Assembly (NCBI GenBank): GCA_043798435.1
Contig: JAZDOR010000001.1
Location: 1 to 7,558 of the forward strand
DNA length: 7,558 nucleotides
Direction: 5' to 3'
Origin: JAGUXG01 sp043798435
Lineage (GTDB): Bacteria; UBA9089; UBA9088; JAGUXG01
The notes under the pieces are model-generated. The model saw nothing but the letters and a program-made list of their open reading frames with translations. It was not told where the DNA came from and did not search any database. A program made the translations under genes and the position numbers. Position 1 is the stretch's first letter; each line of letters opens with the position of its first letter. Positions 6,300 to 7,558 of the stretch are shown here, piece after piece.

Positions 6300-7291
6300 A
6301 TAAGCCCTTCTGTCTCTGGGAAGCCAAACATAATGTTCATATTTTGGATAGCCTGACCAGCCGCACCCTTTATCAGGTTATCAATAGCCGAAAGAACAAC
6401 CGCCCTTTTCCCTTCGCTCTTTGGATGGATGAGGCATAGATTTGTGCCAACTGTATCCTTTGTTATTGGCGGCTCATTCATTATTCTGATAAACGGCTCT
6501 CTGGCATAAAAATCTTTATAAAGCCCAATAAGGTCTGTTTCTTGGGTGAGTTTAAGATAAATTGTTGAGAGCATACCGCAATCCATGGGAACTAAGTGGG
6601 GAACAAAGGTAACAGCCACCTTTTCCCCTGCTATCCCTGATAGCTCCTGCTCTATCTCTGGAATATGGCGATGGGTGAACAAAGAATAAGCCTTGCAACT
6701 CTCATTCACCTCTGGAAAGTGGGTAAGCATAGATGGGTTTCTGCCTGCACCTGAAACACCAGACTTGGCATCAATCACAATTGAGGTCAGGTCTATCAGC
6801 TTATTTTTTATAAGTGGGGCAAGACCCAATATTGCAGATGTTGGGTAGCAGCCAGGGTTGGCAATAAGATTTGCCCCTTTAATCTCCTGGCGATATAGCT
6901 CAGGCAAACCATAGACGGATTCTTTCAGTAAAAGAAAAGCAGCGTGTCTTTCTCCATACCACTCTTCATAAACATCTGGGTCCTTCAACCTGAAGTCTGC
7001 AGATAGGTCAATCACCTTCTTTTCAAGATCAAGAAGGGATGGGGCATATTCCATTGAAACCTTGTGTGGCAGGCAGAGAAAGACAACCTCGCACTCAGCC
7101 ACTTCATCCACCCTCATTGTGCTTCGGAGGATGAGGTCAGAAGATAGGGAGGGAAAGATAGAAAAGATAGGCTCTTCCTTCGCCGTGATGGCAGAAAGAT
7201 GCTTTATCTCTACCTCTCTATGCCTGAGGAGCCTTCTGATAAGCTCTCTTCCTGTATAACCTGTTGCTCCAATAATAGCTGTCTTTATCAT
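6296..7291 (-). CDS. argC: N-acetyl-gamma-glutamyl-phosphate reductase (ArgC)
   Basis: Cytoplasmic NADPH-dependent enzyme that reduces N-acetyl-glutamyl-5-phosphate to N-acetylglutamate semialdehyde, the third step of arginine synthesis. The 331-residue product opens with the dinucleotide-binding loop GATGYTG (residues 8-14). The catalytic cysteine C148 lies in NPGCYPTS, followed by SGVSGAGR (178-185), the conserved HRHIPEI (207-213), PHLVPM (231-236) and GAAGQAIQNMN near the end. The start is secure because MIKTAIIGATGYTG matches the usual N-terminus. No Shine-Dalgarno precedes it; a promoter abuts the ATG. Two oddities: the family Arg after PHLVPM (PMxRG) is Cys238 (TGC, one change from CGC), and the protein stops at FPETEGLI, several residues before the usual ...LFP-type tail. 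Its TGA overlaps the next gene's ATG, so it probably heads the operon. No other arg gene is nearby, which is unusual because argC often precedes argJ. Confidence 0.96.
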   Translation of the reverse strand: MIKTAIIGATGYTGRELIRRLLRHREVEIKHLSAITAKEEPIFSIFPSLSSDLILRSTMRVDEVAECEVVFLCLPHKVSMEYAPSLLDLEKKVIDLSADFRLKDPDVYEEWYGERHAAFLLLKESVYGLPELYRQEIKGANLIANPGCYPTSAILGLAPLIKNKLIDLTSIVIDAKSGVSGAGRNPSMLTHFPEVNESCKAYSLFTHRHIPEIEQELSGIAGEKVAVTFVPHLVPMDCGMLSTIYLKLTQETDLIGLYKDFYAREPFIRIMNEPPITKDTVGTNLCLIHPKSEGKRAVVLSAIDNLIKGAAGQAIQNMNIMFGFPETEGLI

Positions 7292-7326
7292 TTACAAATA
7301 GTATAACAAAGAAAGAGGCGTGTCAA
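7292..7326 (-). promoter_or_regulatory. Sigma70-like promoter for argC, probably giving a leaderless mRNA
   Basis: On the minus strand a perfect -35 TTGACA (7321-7326) is followed by 17 bases and a -10-like TACTAT (7298-7303); an overlapping TATACT has better -10 identity but a 15-base spacer. Only six bases (TTGTAA) separate TACTAT from the argC ATG, which places the expected transcription start on or next to the A of the start codon. No purine-rich ribosome-binding site is visible. The boxes are seen directly; leaderless transcription is inferred. Confidence 0.66.
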
Positions 7327-7498
7327 GAAATAAGAGATTAAAATTTTGCTTTACCTTCTGTCTGTTCATTTATTATATTATAGTATCTTCCATAATTTGT
7401 AATTACCCATAAAATTGGGGTATTTACTCAAAATCTTGGGGAATTAGCCAAAAAATTAGACATTGATAAAAACTGATTATAAATGAAGAAATATTTTA
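7327..7498. other. AT-rich intergenic region upstream of the argC promoter
   Basis: No coding frame of note on either strand. It contains two TTGGGG words 21 bases apart (7415-7420 and 7436-7441) and a weak inverted pair, TACCC (7404-7408) with GGGTA (7418-7422). No ArgR-type operator could be identified with confidence. Confidence 0.4.
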
Positions 7499-7558
7499 GA
7501 CACTGATGGACACAGATGAACACTGATAATTTTTAATTCTTATCAGTGAAAATCAGTG
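7499..7558. repeat. ACACTGATG-type repeat with 10-bp period and terminal palindrome
   Basis: Three ten-base units run in tandem: GACACTGATG, GACACAGATG, AACACTGATA (7499-7528). CACTGATAA (7521-7529) then pairs perfectly with TTATCAGTG (7540-7548) across ten bases, and a further AATCAGTG touches the window edge, so the element is probably cut off here. Repeats of this wording are common between genes in environmental bacteria. Confidence 0.7.

Overview
The window looks like AT-rich bacterial chromosome (roughly 40% GC by eye), most likely from an uncultivated lineage. That guess rests on the gene content and on two kinds of short dispersed repeat (an 8-bp-periodic ACCACAGAG type and a 10-bp-periodic ACACTGATG type) common in environmental bacterial genomes. 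I cannot name the phylum. All five protein genes are on the minus strand, so the window is best read from its right end to its left.

At 7292-7558 there is an AT-rich intergenic region with a palindromic repeat at the extreme right and a sigma70-like promoter whose predicted start coincides with the argC ATG (a likely leaderless transcript). argC (arginine biosynthesis) follows. It overlaps by 4 bp (ATGA) a GAF-domain sensor histidine kinase. The kinase frame is broken by a single TGA exactly where the conserved glycine of the ATP-lid G2 box (GLGL) should be, and the remaining 35 codons are intact after the stop. Fourteen bases later comes a response regulator with a CheY-like receiver and, instead of a DNA-binding domain, a C-terminal module resembling DUF5678. 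One base after its stop begins a small retropepsin-like (clan AA) aspartic protease, whose ribosome-binding site lies inside the last codons of the regulator. Kinase, regulator-DUF5678 fusion and protease form a compact unit that may be a phosphorelay-controlled proteolytic switch. This is the strongest candidate in the window for an undescribed system.

To the left, after a 125-bp gap, is a 1011-residue SNF2-family ATPase of the HelZ/HepA-like type with an SNF2-associated (DUF3670-like) domain. It is bracketed by a perfect 22-bp inverted repeat starting exactly 9 bp outside the start and stop codons, backed by a second 12-bp inverted match that runs into degenerate ACCACAGAG-type repeats. The gene therefore looks like a discrete cassette. 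It also carries an in-frame 75-bp partial duplication in its N-terminal half. The first 85 bases are an AT-rich, self-complementary repeat.

The genes form two blocks: argC-kinase-regulator-protease (probably co-transcribed) and the separately bracketed SNF2 gene. No RNA genes, CRISPR arrays or transposase genes were seen.
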